Below, piece after piece: positions 9,715 through 19,494 of a DNA stretch of 64,000 bases; position 1 is the stretch's first letter; each line of letters begins with the position of its first letter. The stretch covers positions 1 to 64,000 of the forward strand of contig NZ_JQBH01000003.1 in NCBI RefSeq assembly GCF_001438695.1, in the 5' to 3' direction. The notes beneath the pieces are model-generated. The model was not told where the DNA came from, ran no database searches, and saw nothing but the letters and a program-made list of their open reading frames with translations. The DNA is from Fructobacillus fructosus KCTC 3544 (GTDB taxonomy: Bacteria > Bacillota > Bacilli > Lactobacillales > Lactobacillaceae). Both the position numbers and the translations under genes were made by a program.

Positions 9715-10926
9715 TTAGAGAGAGAAATCATTTGATTCGTTAAAAGTACGACTTTGCTGCTGATAAGACATCGACATAACCAAACCAACCCCTATCATAT
9801 TTGACAGCAGTGACGATCCCCCCTGCGAGATAAATGGCAATGGAATACCAGTAAGCGGAAGTAAACCAATGTTCATCCCAATATTTTCAAATACGTGGAA
9901 GAGCACCATGACAACAACACCAGTGGCGATGTAGGCGTAAAATGAGTTTCGCACTTTAAAAGTCACTCGAATCATTAAGTAAAGCAAAAGAAAATAAACC
10001 ACAATCAAAAAGGCGCCACCGACAAAACCAAAGGATTCTCCCATAACGGAAAAAATCATATCCGATTCACGGACTGGGACAAAGACTTTCATGTTACCGA
10101 AACCAGAACCAAAAAGCTGTCCTGAGCCAATGGCCTTCAAATTCTGATAAGTCTGATAACCTGTATCAGAGGTATCCTGACCGGGATGTAGCCATGCATC
10201 AATTCGAGCAAATTGATAAGCCTGAAAGCCAAACGCTCCTAGAATACTGCGTCCGATGGACGAAGTCACCAAGAAAAGCATGCCACCGCCAAGCGTACCG
10301 GCAGCAATCAAGATTGGTCCAAGAATGCGCCAAGTAACGCCAGAAACAATGGTAATACCACCTAAAATAGCAATGAAAACCAGAAGCGTTCCCAAATCGT
10401 TTTGCAAGGCAATCAAAAGCGCAATTGGCAAAAAGACGCCAACCATTTTTCCAATCAATAACCAATCAGAATCCGTCGTGTGCTCTGGATAAAGTCGATT
10501 GTGATTGGCAACCACCTTCGACAACATCAGGATGAAAGCAGGCTTGACCACCTCAGAGGGCTGCAGTGAAACTGGTCCAAAAGCAATCCAAGACTTGGCC
10601 CCAGCGGAAGCTGCTAACGCACGGTTATAGAAAAAGAGCACGCCAATCAATAGGACAATCCCTAGACCATAGGCGATTGGTGCTAGCCGCCAAAGTTGAA
10701 AAGCATCGAATCGCATAATAAAGGCAATCATTACTCCTCCAACCGCCCAATAAAGCAGCTGCATAATAATTGCCCGAAGGGGCGAAGCATCTTTCCCACC
10801 GTTTAAAATGGCAAAGTATAGTGAATAAAGGCCGATTAACATCAGCAAAATCAATACCAGAATCATCCCCCAGTCAAGCTCTGAGGCAGATGTTCGATTC
10901 GATTGATGAGCAGCTCTACGTTGCAT
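9715..10926 (-). CDS. rodA: Rod shape-determining protein RodA (SEDS glycosyltransferase)
   Basis: A 403-residue polytopic SEDS protein, the peptidoglycan glycan-strand polymerase of the elongasome. About ten membrane helices are visible, with family blocks KSWIAFGPVSLQPSEVVKPA, LQNDLGTLLVF and GIPLPFISQGGSS near the C terminus. The start is taken as the second of two tandem ATGs (10926), six bases after AAGGGAG. The frame is open further upstream but without a ribosome site. Its neighbour mreB supports RodA over FtsW. Confidence 0.9.
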   Translation of the reverse strand: MQRRAAHQSNRTSASELDWGMILVLILLMLIGLYSLYFAILNGGKDASPLRAIIMQLLYWAVGGVMIAFIMRFDAFQLWRLAPIAYGLGIVLLIGVLFFYNRALAASAGAKSWIAFGPVSLQPSEVVKPAFILMLSKVVANHNRLYPEHTTDSDWLLIGKMVGVFLPIALLIALQNDLGTLLVFIAILGGITIVSGVTWRILGPILIAAGTLGGGMLFLVTSSIGRSILGAFGFQAYQFARIDAWLHPGQDTSDTGYQTYQNLKAIGSGQLFGSGFGNMKVFVPVRESDMIFSVMGESFGFVGGAFLIVVYFLLLYLMIRVTFKVRNSFYAYIATGVVVMVLFHVFENIGMNIGLLPLTGIPLPFISQGGSSLLSNMIGVGLVMSMSYQQQSRTFNESNDFSL

Positions 10927-10996
10927 CATGTTCTCCCTTATTGTGAAGTCATTATGTACAAAAACCCCTTGCCGAAGCAAAGGATTCTTTTAAAAA

Positions 10997-11206
10997 TTAA
11001 TAGTAAAGGTTATAGGAAGCCAACATGGTTTGCAAAGCTTCATCCTCAGATTGTGCCGCAGCAATCACAACTTGCTTGCCCAATGTCCCAACAAAGGAAC
11101 CTTGGTTTTCTTCAATCTGACCGATTTCTTGATCATCAACGAATACCTTCAAAAGCTTATCTTCATTTTTTAGCGAAACAGCAAAGCTCTGATTTTTCTT
11201 TGACAT
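10997..11206 (-). CDS. DUF2969 family small protein
   Basis: A 69-residue cytoplasmic protein lying between mreB and rodA, as DUF2969 members commonly do in lactobacilli. It is charged, with a predicted beta-rich middle (LLKVFVDDQEIGQIEENQGSF). The function of the family is unknown; the constant neighbourhood suggests a link with cell elongation. It starts 11 bases after mreB and is surely in the same transcript. Confidence 0.7.
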   Translation of the reverse strand: MSKKNQSFAVSLKNEDKLLKVFVDDQEIGQIEENQGSFVGTLGKQVVIAAAQSEDEALQTMLASYNLYY

Positions 11207-11217
11207 TCAAAAACTCC

Positions 11218-12201
11218 TTAACCCTTAGCCTTCATGTGTTCAAGCAATGCACCCGTTCCCTTTGCGACATTATCCAAAGGTGATTCTGCGATGAAAACAG
11301 GCACTTCAAGACGGTCAGCCAAGAACTTATCAATTCCGTCAAGCAATGCACCACCACCCGTCAACATGATACCACGGTCAATGATATCCGCTGCCAATTC
11401 AGGTGGCAACTTTGACAAAGCCAAGTGAGCAGCATCGGCAATCTGAGCCAACGTTTCATGAAGGGCAGTTTCAATCTCGTTTGCATTAACCGTAATGGTC
11501 TGTGGCATTCCCTGGAAGTTATCACGACCACGAACCGCCATCGTCTTTGGTTCTTCGGATGGCAATGCCGAACCGATTTCAATCTTAATCGTTTCAGCTG
11601 AGCGCTCTCCCACCACTAAGTTATGTTCGCGCTTCAAGTAGTTAACAATATCAATGTTCATGCGGTCACCCGCAACACGGATAGACTCGGAAACAACAAT
11701 ATCACCAAGTGACAAGATGGCAATATCAGAAGTTCCACCACCCATATCGATAACCATTGAACCAACTGGCTTGAAGATATCAAGTCCGGCACCAATAGCG
11801 GCAACCTTTGGTTCGTAGTCCAAATAAACCTTTGCACCACCGGCCTTTTCGGCTGCTTGGATGATTGCCTTACGTTCAATTTCAGAAATGTTGGTTGGTG
11901 CGCAGATCATGATGTTTGGCTTTGACATAAAGCCTTTCACGTTCAACTTGTTCACAAAGTATGTCAACATCGCTTCCGTGATGTCAAAGTCAGAAATGAC
12001 GCCATCCTTCAACGGACGAACGGCCCGAATGTTTCCTGGTGTACGGCCAACCATCCGATAAGCTTCAGCACCGACAGCCAACACACGATCTGTCTTATCG
12101 TCAACGGCAACAACGGATGGCTCATTCAAGACCACGCCTTCGCCTTCAACATAGATCAATACATTGGCTGTTCCCAAATCAATTCCAATATCTCTTGCCA
12201 T
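11218..12201 (-). CDS. mreB: Rod shape-determining protein MreB
   Basis: A 327-residue bacterial actin that guides lateral wall synthesis. Phosphate 1 motif DIGIDLGTANVLIY (about 4-17), phosphate 2 motif VIDMGGGTSDIAIL and adenosine motif IMLTGGGALL are intact. The usual partners mreC and mreD are not next to it; instead DUF2969 and rodA follow. An extended -10 box (TGGTATAAT on the minus strand, at about 12267-12275) gives an approximately 60-base leader. An A/G-rich ribosome site precedes the ATG. Confidence 0.95.
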   Translation of the reverse strand: MARDIGIDLGTANVLIYVEGEGVVLNEPSVVAVDDKTDRVLAVGAEAYRMVGRTPGNIRAVRPLKDGVISDFDITEAMLTYFVNKLNVKGFMSKPNIMICAPTNISEIERKAIIQAAEKAGGAKVYLDYEPKVAAIGAGLDIFKPVGSMVIDMGGGTSDIAILSLGDIVVSESIRVAGDRMNIDIVNYLKREHNLVVGERSAETIKIEIGSALPSEEPKTMAVRGRDNFQGMPQTITVNANEIETALHETLAQIADAAHLALSKLPPELAADIIDRGIMLTGGGALLDGIDKFLADRLEVPVFIAESPLDNVAKGTGALLEHMKAKG

Positions 12202-12377
12202 GGTTCATTTTCTCCAAAATATAGGTTACCTGAGGAGAGTCAAAATACTCCCCTACAATCCTTTCGATTATACCATATTTGGAGCTAAGAAAGACCAACT
12301 TTCAGGCGAAAGATAAGGATTTCTTAAGGGTTCTTGGTCAAAAAGCAATGATTATTTCCTAACACAAACGACCTCCA

Positions 12378-13076
12378 TTACCGTGCCAACGTTATTGAAA
12401 ATACGGCGGCCGCTCCCGCACTTTTTAATCGCGCCGACGCATGATAAAGGGTTCGCCCCGTCGTATAAACATCATCAACTAACAGGATCCGTCGCCCCCT
12501 AATCCGTGGTTCCATTCCTTCTTTAAATTCAAAGGGTTGTGTCGTTTGAAGTCGATCGACTCGTGTTTTAGATGACTGATCGACTTTATGATTGTCAGAA
12601 ACGGTCAGTGGTTCAAGAAATCCCTTACTGATTGGAATAAAAACATGCACTTGGTTGAAACCGCGTGTTTGCAGCCGCTGACTACTGATGGGGATGGACG
12701 TAACCATATCAATCTTCTCAGCACGCACTCGTCGACAGATGTGTTTTCTCATTCCACCTTTAAACAACACACGCAACCGATAATCACCAATAAACTTGTA
12801 GCGCGCCATGTAATCCTTCATTTGCTGGTTATAAACATAAAGCGCCCGATTTTCAATCAGTGTCTCTCCCTTGTCCTGCCAGGTTTGACAATCCTGACAA
12901 AGTCTTGCATCCCCGCTCATTCGACCACAGCCCGGACAGATTGGACCAGTAATCTCCTGAAATTTTTGCAAACAAGTCTGACAAAATTGCTCTTGTGCGC
13001 CCCGATAACCAGTTAATAAGGTGAGTAAGGTTAATTCGCTTGTGAGCGATTGCTGACACAGTAAACATTGTTCCAT
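12378..13076 (-). CDS. comFC: Competence protein ComFC (ComF phosphoribosyltransferase-like)
   Basis: A 232-residue ComF-family protein. The N-terminal zinc-ribbon cysteines appear as CLLC, CQTC, CPGC and CQDC pairs within the first 75 residues, and the C-terminal half holds the PRPP-loop-like ILLVDDVYTTGRTL. It is thought to assist ComFA in pulling transforming DNA inward. Its ATG overlaps the comFA stop by one base (TGATG), so translation is coupled and the start is 13076 rather than the TTG one codon earlier. Confidence 0.9.
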   Translation of the reverse strand: MEQCLLCQQSLTSELTLLTLLTGYRGAQEQFCQTCLQKFQEITGPICPGCGRMSGDARLCQDCQTWQDKGETLIENRALYVYNQQMKDYMARYKFIGDYRLRVLFKGGMRKHICRRVRAEKIDMVTSIPISSQRLQTRGFNQVHVFIPISKGFLEPLTVSDNHKVDQSSKTRVDRLQTTQPFEFKEGMEPRIRGRRILLVDDVYTTGRTLYHASARLKSAGAAAVFSITLAR

Positions 13077-14341
13077 CAATCCATCCCTGCTTTTTCATTT
13101 AATAGTCGAATCTCTTTTTGGGCCGCGCGAATCGTACGGGCTGGTCCAGAAGCCACCGCGAACACTACCCCTTCTGTTGCAACACGCGAGCGCCCGACAC
13201 GACCAGCCATTTGTAATAAGGCCTCTTTTGTAAAAGTCGGATCATCCGCCCCCAATATCACAACTTGTAATTTCGGTAGCGTCACTCCCCTCTCAAGGAT
13301 GGTTGTGCTCACTAAGTAACGGTAATGGCCGGCACGCATGTCCGCTACTTTTTTCAAACGATCCGGGTCGTTGGCATGAACCGTAGTACCGTTACTAGGG
13401 ACCATGGCAGTGACGTGTCTAAAAACAGGGATTAAATGACGAACCTTTGGAACAAAGATGATGAATGGTAACTCCTGTCGTTCAAATCCAAGTAACAACT
13501 GTTTTAATCGCCTGGAGAACCGTTTCTCCCAATTTGCATGAACATGTAACGTAATCTCAGGAAGGTGCTGCCCATGGAAGCGTTCAGGTAGCATAAGTAA
13601 CCGCCCGCCTCGTTCTTTGACCTTGTCAAGGAGTCGTTTGGAGGGCGTGGCCGTCAACATGACCAGATGCCCGCTACTCTTTACTGACCGCCTCACAGCG
13701 CGTTCCAAAAGGCGATTACCGCGGTATGGAAAGGCATCCACTTCATCAATAATCAATAGATCAAAGGCCTGGTAAAAACGCAATAATTGGTGGACAGTTC
13801 CAAGCACTAATTGACTATATCGGTAGGGTTCTTCTTGTTCACCATATAAAACCTGTAATGATACCGAAAAAGCCGCTTGTATTCGGGGAGCAAGTTCCAG
13901 CACTACATCAACTCTTGGTGAAACAAAGCCAACGCGTAGCCCCCGTTTTAATGACTGTCCAATTAACGGAAAAAGCATCTCGGTCTTGCCAGCACCTGTT
14001 ACTGCCCATAACAGCTGGTCGACTCCTTCGCTGTAATTCTTAATCAGCTGGCAACTAATCTTTTCCTGTTTTGCAGTTAGTTGACCGTTCCAATGCATCG
14101 TGCCAACTGTTTCAAAGTCATTTGGCTCCGGCACCGTTAGTAACTTATCCAGTGTGGACACACGTCCTATCGTTAAACAGTCCAAACAATAGCTTTGCTT
14201 CCCATGTAGCGTGGCCCTTGTTCGACCACCACAACGGCCACAGCGCCCTTTCAGTAGAGAGGGCATCGCCACAGTACCTTCGGGACATTCGCGTGCTTTT
14301 GGCCAGGTTACTAACCGACCATAAAATTCCTCTAAGTTCAT
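13076..14341 (-). CDS. comFA: ComFA, DEAD-box DNA translocase of competence
   Basis: A 421-residue superfamily 2 ATPase that helps drive single-stranded DNA through the ComEC channel during transformation. An N-terminal zinc finger (CGRCGG and CLDC, residues 34-55) precedes Walker A GAGKTEM, the DEVD box, TATPS (motif III) and the C-terminal motif VI QMAGRVGRS. The gene is intact, as is comFC, so at least this step of competence is preserved. The intergenic space to yigZ is 62 bases and must hold promoters in both directions. Confidence 0.93.
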   Translation of the reverse strand: MNLEEFYGRLVTWPKARECPEGTVAMPSLLKGRCGRCGGRTRATLHGKQSYCLDCLTIGRVSTLDKLLTVPEPNDFETVGTMHWNGQLTAKQEKISCQLIKNYSEGVDQLLWAVTGAGKTEMLFPLIGQSLKRGLRVGFVSPRVDVVLELAPRIQAAFSVSLQVLYGEQEEPYRYSQLVLGTVHQLLRFYQAFDLLIIDEVDAFPYRGNRLLERAVRRSVKSSGHLVMLTATPSKRLLDKVKERGGRLLMLPERFHGQHLPEITLHVHANWEKRFSRRLKQLLLGFERQELPFIIFVPKVRHLIPVFRHVTAMVPSNGTTVHANDPDRLKKVADMRAGHYRYLVSTTILERGVTLPKLQVVILGADDPTFTKEALLQMAGRVGRSRVATEGVVFAVASGPARTIRAAQKEIRLLNEKAGMD

Positions 14342-14368
14342 TTGTTCATCCCATCCATCCTAAAGCAG

Positions 14369-14396
14369 TTCGCATCCGATTGCTTCATGTTATAAT
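14369..14396 (+). promoter_or_regulatory. Promoter giving a probably leaderless yigZ transcript
   Basis: TTCGCA (14369-14374), 16-base spacer, extended -10 TGTTATAAT ending at 14396. The start point 6-8 bases on falls at 14402-14404, on or next to the ATG at 14404. Confidence 0.65.
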
Positions 14397-14403
14397 ACGA
14401 AAT

Positions 14404-15039
14404 ATGGCAGACTTTTACTTACTAAAACCCCAGGAAGGTCACTGGGAACAAACAATTAAAAAATCAGACTTCTTGATTTACCTTGCGCGGGTCAATAGCG
14501 AAGAAGAAGCGAAAGAAAAAATCGAACAGGTCAATAAAGAACATTACAAGGCCACTCACAACGTCTTTGCCTACGTTATTGGTGATAACGATGAGATCAA
14601 GCGTTACTCCGATAATGGTGAACCATCCGGCACAGCCGGTGTTCCGATGCTAGAAGTTCTCCAGAAGCAAGGCGTTCACAACGTCTTGGCCGTTGTCACT
14701 CGCTATTTCGGGGGAATTAAGCTTGGAGCAGGTGGCTTAATTCGTGCCTACGCCGGGACGACAGCCCAAGGCCTTGAAGCCCTTGGATTGGTTGAACGGC
14801 TCAATCGGACCGTGCTTGAGCTAACCGTTGATTACGCCAATAATGACGAATTAACCTACTGGATAAAGGAGGAAGCCTATCCCCTGATTGACACGACTTT
14901 TGATACCGCTGTCCATCACCAAGTGGCCGTCGACCCAAATACTATAAAAACTTTCGAAGAAACCCTTACAAACCGCTTTGCAGGGCGCATTACCTTTAAA
15001 AAGATTGGCGAGAGTTACTTGGAAATTCCAAAAAAGTAG
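14404..15039 (+). CDS. YigZ family protein (IMPACT domain)
   Basis: A 211-residue protein of the YigZ/IMPACT family, structurally a two-domain protein with similarity to a domain of translation factor EF-G; its exact role is not settled. The family block KRYSDNGEPSGTAGVP and RYFGGIKLGAGGLIRAY are both present. The frame is open far upstream, but the family N terminus begins at MADFYLLKP, and the promoter fixes the start at 14404. No ribosome site precedes this ATG, so translation is probably leaderless. Confidence 0.88.
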   Translation: MADFYLLKPQEGHWEQTIKKSDFLIYLARVNSEEEAKEKIEQVNKEHYKATHNVFAYVIGDNDEIKRYSDNGEPSGTAGVPMLEVLQKQGVHNVLAVVTRYFGGIKLGAGGLIRAYAGTTAQGLEALGLVERLNRTVLELTVDYANNDELTYWIKEEAYPLIDTTFDTAVHHQVAVDPNTIKTFEETLTNRFAGRITFKKIGESYLEIPKK

Positions 15040-15057
15040 GTTATAATAACATAGTTC

Positions 15058-15129
15058 GCGCGGTTGGTGTAATGGATAGCACGCAAGATTCCGGTTCTTG
15101 CAATCCGGGTTCGACTCCCGGATCGCGCA
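15058..15129 (+). tRNA. tRNA-Arg (anticodon CCG)
   Basis: Acceptor GCGCGGT pairs with ATCGCGC; the anticodon stem CAAGA/TCTTG encloses loop TTCCGGT with anticodon CCG. The T arm CCGGG-TTCGACT-CCCGG is perfect. A TATAAT box lies at 15042-15047, 11 bases upstream. CCA is not encoded. Confidence 0.95.
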
Positions 15130-15141
15130 TACTATGAAAAT

Positions 15142-15176
15142 AAAAAGAGGAAGAGCAAACAGCTCCTCCTCTTTTT
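15142..15176. terminator. Bidirectional terminator between tRNA-Arg and tag
   Basis: AAAAAGAGG and CCTCTTTTT arms with an inner GAGC/GCTC extension. Confidence 0.8.
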
Positions 15177-15750
15177 ATTTTGTCATCAAATGATGCCAGG
15201 CACAGCCCTGATCGTGGCCATTATGAATGCCAACAGCTTGCAACAGCGATTCAACGACGACTGGACCCGTAAAGGAGAAGCCAGCATCCTTAAGCGCTGC
15301 TGAAACCTCCTTTGATAAAGTCGTGCTGGCCGGTAACTTTTCCCCATCTTCAGGACCAATATCGACACTTTTCCCTTCTGTAAAGGACCATAAAAAGTCA
15401 ATGAAGCGTCTTCCCTCCGCATGCCAGTTCACAATAATCCGTGCATTGTGGATGACCGCCTCAATCTTACGACGGTTTCGGATAATTCGAGGATCCTGCA
15501 TGAGGGTTGCAATATCATCAGCACCAAAGGCGGCAACTCTCGCAATGTCATTGTTCGCAAAGTCTTCCTTCAAGGCCACACGCTTTTTTAAAACCGTCTG
15601 CCAAGACAACCCGGATTGAAACAGTTCCATCACCAAGTATTCAAAGGCTACCTGTTCGTCATGAACTGGTCGGCTATACTCTTTATCATGGTAATCAATC
15701 AGTTCCTGACTCAGCATCCCACTTGTCACCCAGCGGCACCGTTGCAACAT
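15175..15750 (-). CDS. tag: DNA-3-methyladenine glycosylase I
   Basis: A 191-residue Tag enzyme, which removes 3-methyladenine from alkylated DNA. The family order is visible: an N-terminal zinc-site region CRWV, then EYSRPVHDEQVAFEYLVMELFQSGLSWQTVLKKR, and a C-terminal GIHNGHDQGCAWH with the second zinc ligands. The ATG at 15750 follows AAGGAGGGG; the longer frame has no ribosome site. It appears to be monocistronic. Confidence 0.92.
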   Translation of the reverse strand: MLQRCRWVTSGMLSQELIDYHDKEYSRPVHDEQVAFEYLVMELFQSGLSWQTVLKKRVALKEDFANNDIARVAAFGADDIATLMQDPRIIRNRRKIEAVIHNARIIVNWHAEGRRFIDFLWSFTEGKSVDIGPEDGEKLPASTTLSKEVSAALKDAGFSFTGPVVVESLLQAVGIHNGHDQGCAWHHLMTK

Positions 15751-15813
15751 CGTTCCCCTCCTTTTCAAACACCCTTGAACAGCTTTCAACTAATTATACG
15801 AAAACAAATAAAA

Positions 15814-15840
15814 AAACGCTCCATACGGAGCGTTTTTTTA
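15814..15840. terminator. Terminator downstream of eno
   Basis: ACGCTCC / GGAGCGT stem with A and T runs; it ends enolase transcripts from the right. Confidence 0.85.
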
Positions 15841-15846
15841 AAGCAA

Positions 15847-17172
<1,326 letters not shown>

Positions 17173-17288
17173 TTAGTTGTTCTCCTTTTGTCTGTGGGTT
17201 ATTCAATAAATAATTCCACTTAAAGTATACCACCCTTATTTAGCAAATTGAACAGTAAACTAGAAGACTTCATCCTTATTTACAAATA

Positions 17289-17320
17289 AAAAACAGACAA
17301 CGTTAATTGTCTGTTTTATT
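17289..17320 (-). terminator. Terminator downstream of tpiA
   Basis: ACAGACAA / TTGTCTGT stem followed on the minus strand by a T-rich run. Confidence 0.8.
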
Positions 17321-17349
17321 TCAAAGTCGTTTTCAAGCAATCCACCGAT

Positions 17350-18126
17350 TTAACGCGTTGCCTGTGCGATATCAATTAATTCTAAGAACTGCTTTGGATC
17401 CAAGGCAGCCTTTCCCACCAAAACACCATCGATATCGTTTTGGGACAAAAAGGCAGCCGCGTTCTTGGTCGTGACAGAACCACCGTAGAGGATCCGAATT
17501 TTTTCAGCGACACCGGCTGAGTACAAGTTCTTCAAAGATTGGCGAATTAACACGGCCGCCTTTTGGGCAGCCGTCGCTGAGGCAGCTTCACCAGAGCCAA
17601 TCGCCCATGTTGGCTCATAAGCGATGGCCACCTGATCAAGCTCTTCTGCCGAAATACCCGCTAATGCGGCTCGCAACTGCGCTAGGACAACGGTGTTCGG
17701 ATTAACCGTATCATAGGTCGACATATCTTCATCGAGATCAACGATGACTTTCAACCCGTTTTTCAGGGCCGCCTTGGTTTTTAAATTCACTCGCTCATCT
17801 GTTTCATTGAAAAGTTTGCGTCGCTCAAAATGACCAATCAAAACATAGGAAACACCAATCTCAGCTAACGCTTTTGGCGAAGTTTCGCCCGTATACGCAC
17901 CTTCGTCCGTCCAATGAGCGTTTTCGGCTGCTATGGCAAGGCGGGTGTTGGTTGTTGCTTTCACCATTTGTGCCAAGTACAAATCTTGTGCGGCAATGGC
18001 AACATCGGCGCCGGTGTCTTTTTCAACTTCGGGAATCACTTGGTCAAGATAGGGAAGAACCTGCGAAGGTGTCATATTCATCTTCCAGTTAGCCAAAACA
18101 AGTGGTCGACGTTTCATATCCGTCAT
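17350..18126 (-). CDS. tpiA: Triosephosphate isomerase
   Basis: A 258-residue TIM-barrel enzyme interconverting dihydroxyacetone phosphate and glyceraldehyde 3-phosphate. NWKMN holds the catalytic lysine, GHFERR the histidine region (the usual sequence is GHSERR, so the serine is replaced by phenylalanine), and AYEPTWAIGSG the glutamate and loop 6. GGSVTTKNA near the C terminus binds phosphate. Its ATG overlaps the stop of the upstream membrane-protein gene by four bases (ATGA), so the two are translationally coupled. Confidence 0.96.
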   Translation of the reverse strand: MTDMKRRPLVLANWKMNMTPSQVLPYLDQVIPEVEKDTGADVAIAAQDLYLAQMVKATTNTRLAIAAENAHWTDEGAYTGETSPKALAEIGVSYVLIGHFERRKLFNETDERVNLKTKAALKNGLKVIVDLDEDMSTYDTVNPNTVVLAQLRAALAGISAEELDQVAIAYEPTWAIGSGEAASATAAQKAAVLIRQSLKNLYSAGVAEKIRILYGGSVTTKNAAAFLSQNDIDGVLVGKAALDPKQFLELIDIAQATR

Positions 18127-18458
18127 TTGTCCTCCCCCCGTCCCATAAAGATGATGAAGGCTGCTTCAATTAGCAGGATCCAGGGCAGATTCGCGTTACG
18201 TTCGCCGAAGAAAACCAGTAATCCGTAAGATAGCGCCAGAACAACCAGCCCCATGCCAATCCGAATCACCCGGTTCTTAAAACCAGAGCGAGAAAGTAAG
18301 TCTTCCATGTGTTTCTTTTCAGCTTCAAGCTCCGTAAGTTCAAGCTTCAGCGACTCGATATGATCAAGCAATCGATCATTTTCCGCTTGGAGAAACTCAA
18401 TTCGACTGAGTTCCTTTTTATCTTCCTGGTCTTGTTTGGACCAATTAAATAATTTCAT
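18123..18458 (-). CDS. Small coiled-coil membrane protein, unknown function
   Basis: A 111-residue protein. Residues about 15-60 form a charged coiled coil (ELSRIEFLQAENDRLL onward). Two hydrophobic helices follow at about 64-84 and 90-106, and the C terminus is GRGEDK. I do not recognise the family. It is the first gene of a two-gene unit with tpiA, sharing a four-base overlap, which is an odd partner for a glycolytic enzyme. Its length and lack of a signal peptide suggest an inner-membrane protein with a cytoplasmic coil. Confidence 0.65.
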   Translation of the reverse strand: MKLFNWSKQDQEDKKELSRIEFLQAENDRLLDHIESLKLELTELEAEKKHMEDLLSRSGFKNRVIRIGMGLVVLALSYGLLVFFGERNANLPWILLIEAAFIIFMGRGEDK

Positions 18459-18537
18459 AAGCAGTTCTCCATTCCATACATTAGTTTAACAAATATTTGG
18501 AAAGTCGAGGAGAATAATCGAAACTTTCATACCCTAC

Positions 18538-18566
18538 TTGACAAAAGTCGCAATACACTGTAAAAT
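18538..18566 (+). promoter_or_regulatory. tRNA-Leu promoter
   Basis: Consensus TTGACA (18538-18543), 17-base spacer, TAAAAT (18561-18566). Confidence 0.85.
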
Positions 18567-18581
18567 TCTAAAAGTTAAGTT

Positions 18582-18667
18582 GCGGATGTGGCGGAATTGG
18601 CAGACGCGCAGGATTAAGGATCCTGTGTCCGCTTTAGGACGTGCGGGTTCGACTCCCGCCATCCGCA
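18582..18667 (+). tRNA. tRNA-Leu (anticodon AAG)
   Basis: An 86-base class II tRNA with a long variable arm. Acceptor GCGGATG pairs with CATCCGC; anticodon stem CAGGA/TCCTG encloses TTAAGGA, with anticodon AAG for CUY leucine codons. T arm GCGGG-TTCGACT-CCCGC is perfect. CCA is not encoded. Confidence 0.95.
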
Positions 18668-18673
18668 TCATAG

Positions 18674-18704
18674 AAAAAAGCAGACCTTCGGGTCTGCTTT
18701 TTTT
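18674..18704. terminator. Terminator after tRNA-Leu
   Basis: AGCAGACC-TTCG-GGTCTGCT hairpin with a T-run; its A-run makes it usable from both sides. Confidence 0.85.
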
Positions 18705-18720
18705 GTTGGTTTAAAACTTA

Positions 18721-19440
18721 TTAAAGTATATTCTTTAAAATACGATTAGCACTTTCCACGTTGTACTTCTTCTCTGATAATGGAACAAGATTACCCACTT
18801 CATCAAAAAATTCCCCGCTCACCTTTTTAATATTCTTCGACAAAGCAAGATAAGCACCCACTGGAACATCAGTCCTTAGCAGACTACGAGTGTAAGACAT
18901 TAATTCACTATGGACATCACCCGGAAAGAAAGCATTGACTGTAATCTCATCCATTGTCAATTCAGCCGCCATTTTTTTAACAAGCAATGTTTTTCTTGAT
19001 AATAACCACATTGCTCTCTGCATCGTTGTCAATTGTCCAGTGATGATGGGTGCATTTTTAACGGCAAGGGGATTACCAGTAACCAATAAAACTCGCCCAC
19101 CCCGTAATTGTTGACGCAACGCCATTGTCAAAAAATAATGAGGTCGAATATTCACACGACGATTTTCTTCTCCTGTTTTTGGAAAAACACCTGCACTATG
19201 AATGAGAACATCCAACTTGTCGGGAAATGCTCGTGAAGCCTTCTCAACAATTTCAACGCCTTGTTCACTACTAATATCTGCTTGAATAAAGTGAAACAAA
19301 GGACCTAGTTGTTCCTGAACAAACTGCCCCTTTTTCTTATTACGCCCCACACCCAAAACCTGATACCCTTTTTTAATCAAGTCTTTTGCAATCGCAAGAC
19401 CCACACCCGATGTACCACCCGTAACTATAATAAATCCCAT
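18721..19440 (-). CDS. Short-chain dehydrogenase/reductase-like protein lacking the catalytic Tyr
   Basis: A 239-residue Rossmann-fold protein of the classical SDR type. The cofactor motif TGGTSGVG (7-14) and the HSAG equivalent of NNAG are present, and Asp after the second strand (QADIS) is kept. The catalytic YxxxK is not: the aligned segment reads AMWLLSRKTLLVKKMAAEL, with leucine where tyrosine should be and tryptophan one residue earlier. It may therefore bind NAD(P) without normal oxidoreductase chemistry. It lies downstream of an ArsR-type regulator and has its own operator copy, so it is the likely target gene. Confidence 0.75.
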   Translation of the reverse strand: MGFIIVTGGTSGVGLAIAKDLIKKGYQVLGVGRNKKKGQFVQEQLGPLFHFIQADISSEQGVEIVEKASRAFPDKLDVLIHSAGVFPKTGEENRRVNIRPHYFLTMALRQQLRGGRVLLVTGNPLAVKNAPIITGQLTTMQRAMWLLSRKTLLVKKMAAELTMDEITVNAFFPGDVHSELMSYTRSLLRTDVPVGAYLALSKNIKKVSGEFFDEVGNLVPLSEKKYNVESANRILKNIL

Positions 19441-19452
19441 ACCCCCACCTTT

Positions 19453-19472
19453 ATATCGTTATATTTCGATAA
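19453..19472 (-). promoter_or_regulatory. Second ArsR-type operator, within the SDR promoter
   Basis: ATATCG-N8-CGATAA matches the arms of the operator in front of the arsR-like gene. It sits between a minus-strand TTGACT and the A/T-rich -10 region of the SDR gene. Confidence 0.6.
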
Positions 19473-19494
19473 ATAGTCAATAAACTCAAAAAAA

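Noticed and set aside
14071-14403. Upstream extension of the yigZ frame
   Set aside because: It lies antisense to comFA and is not part of the family; the promoter sits inside it.
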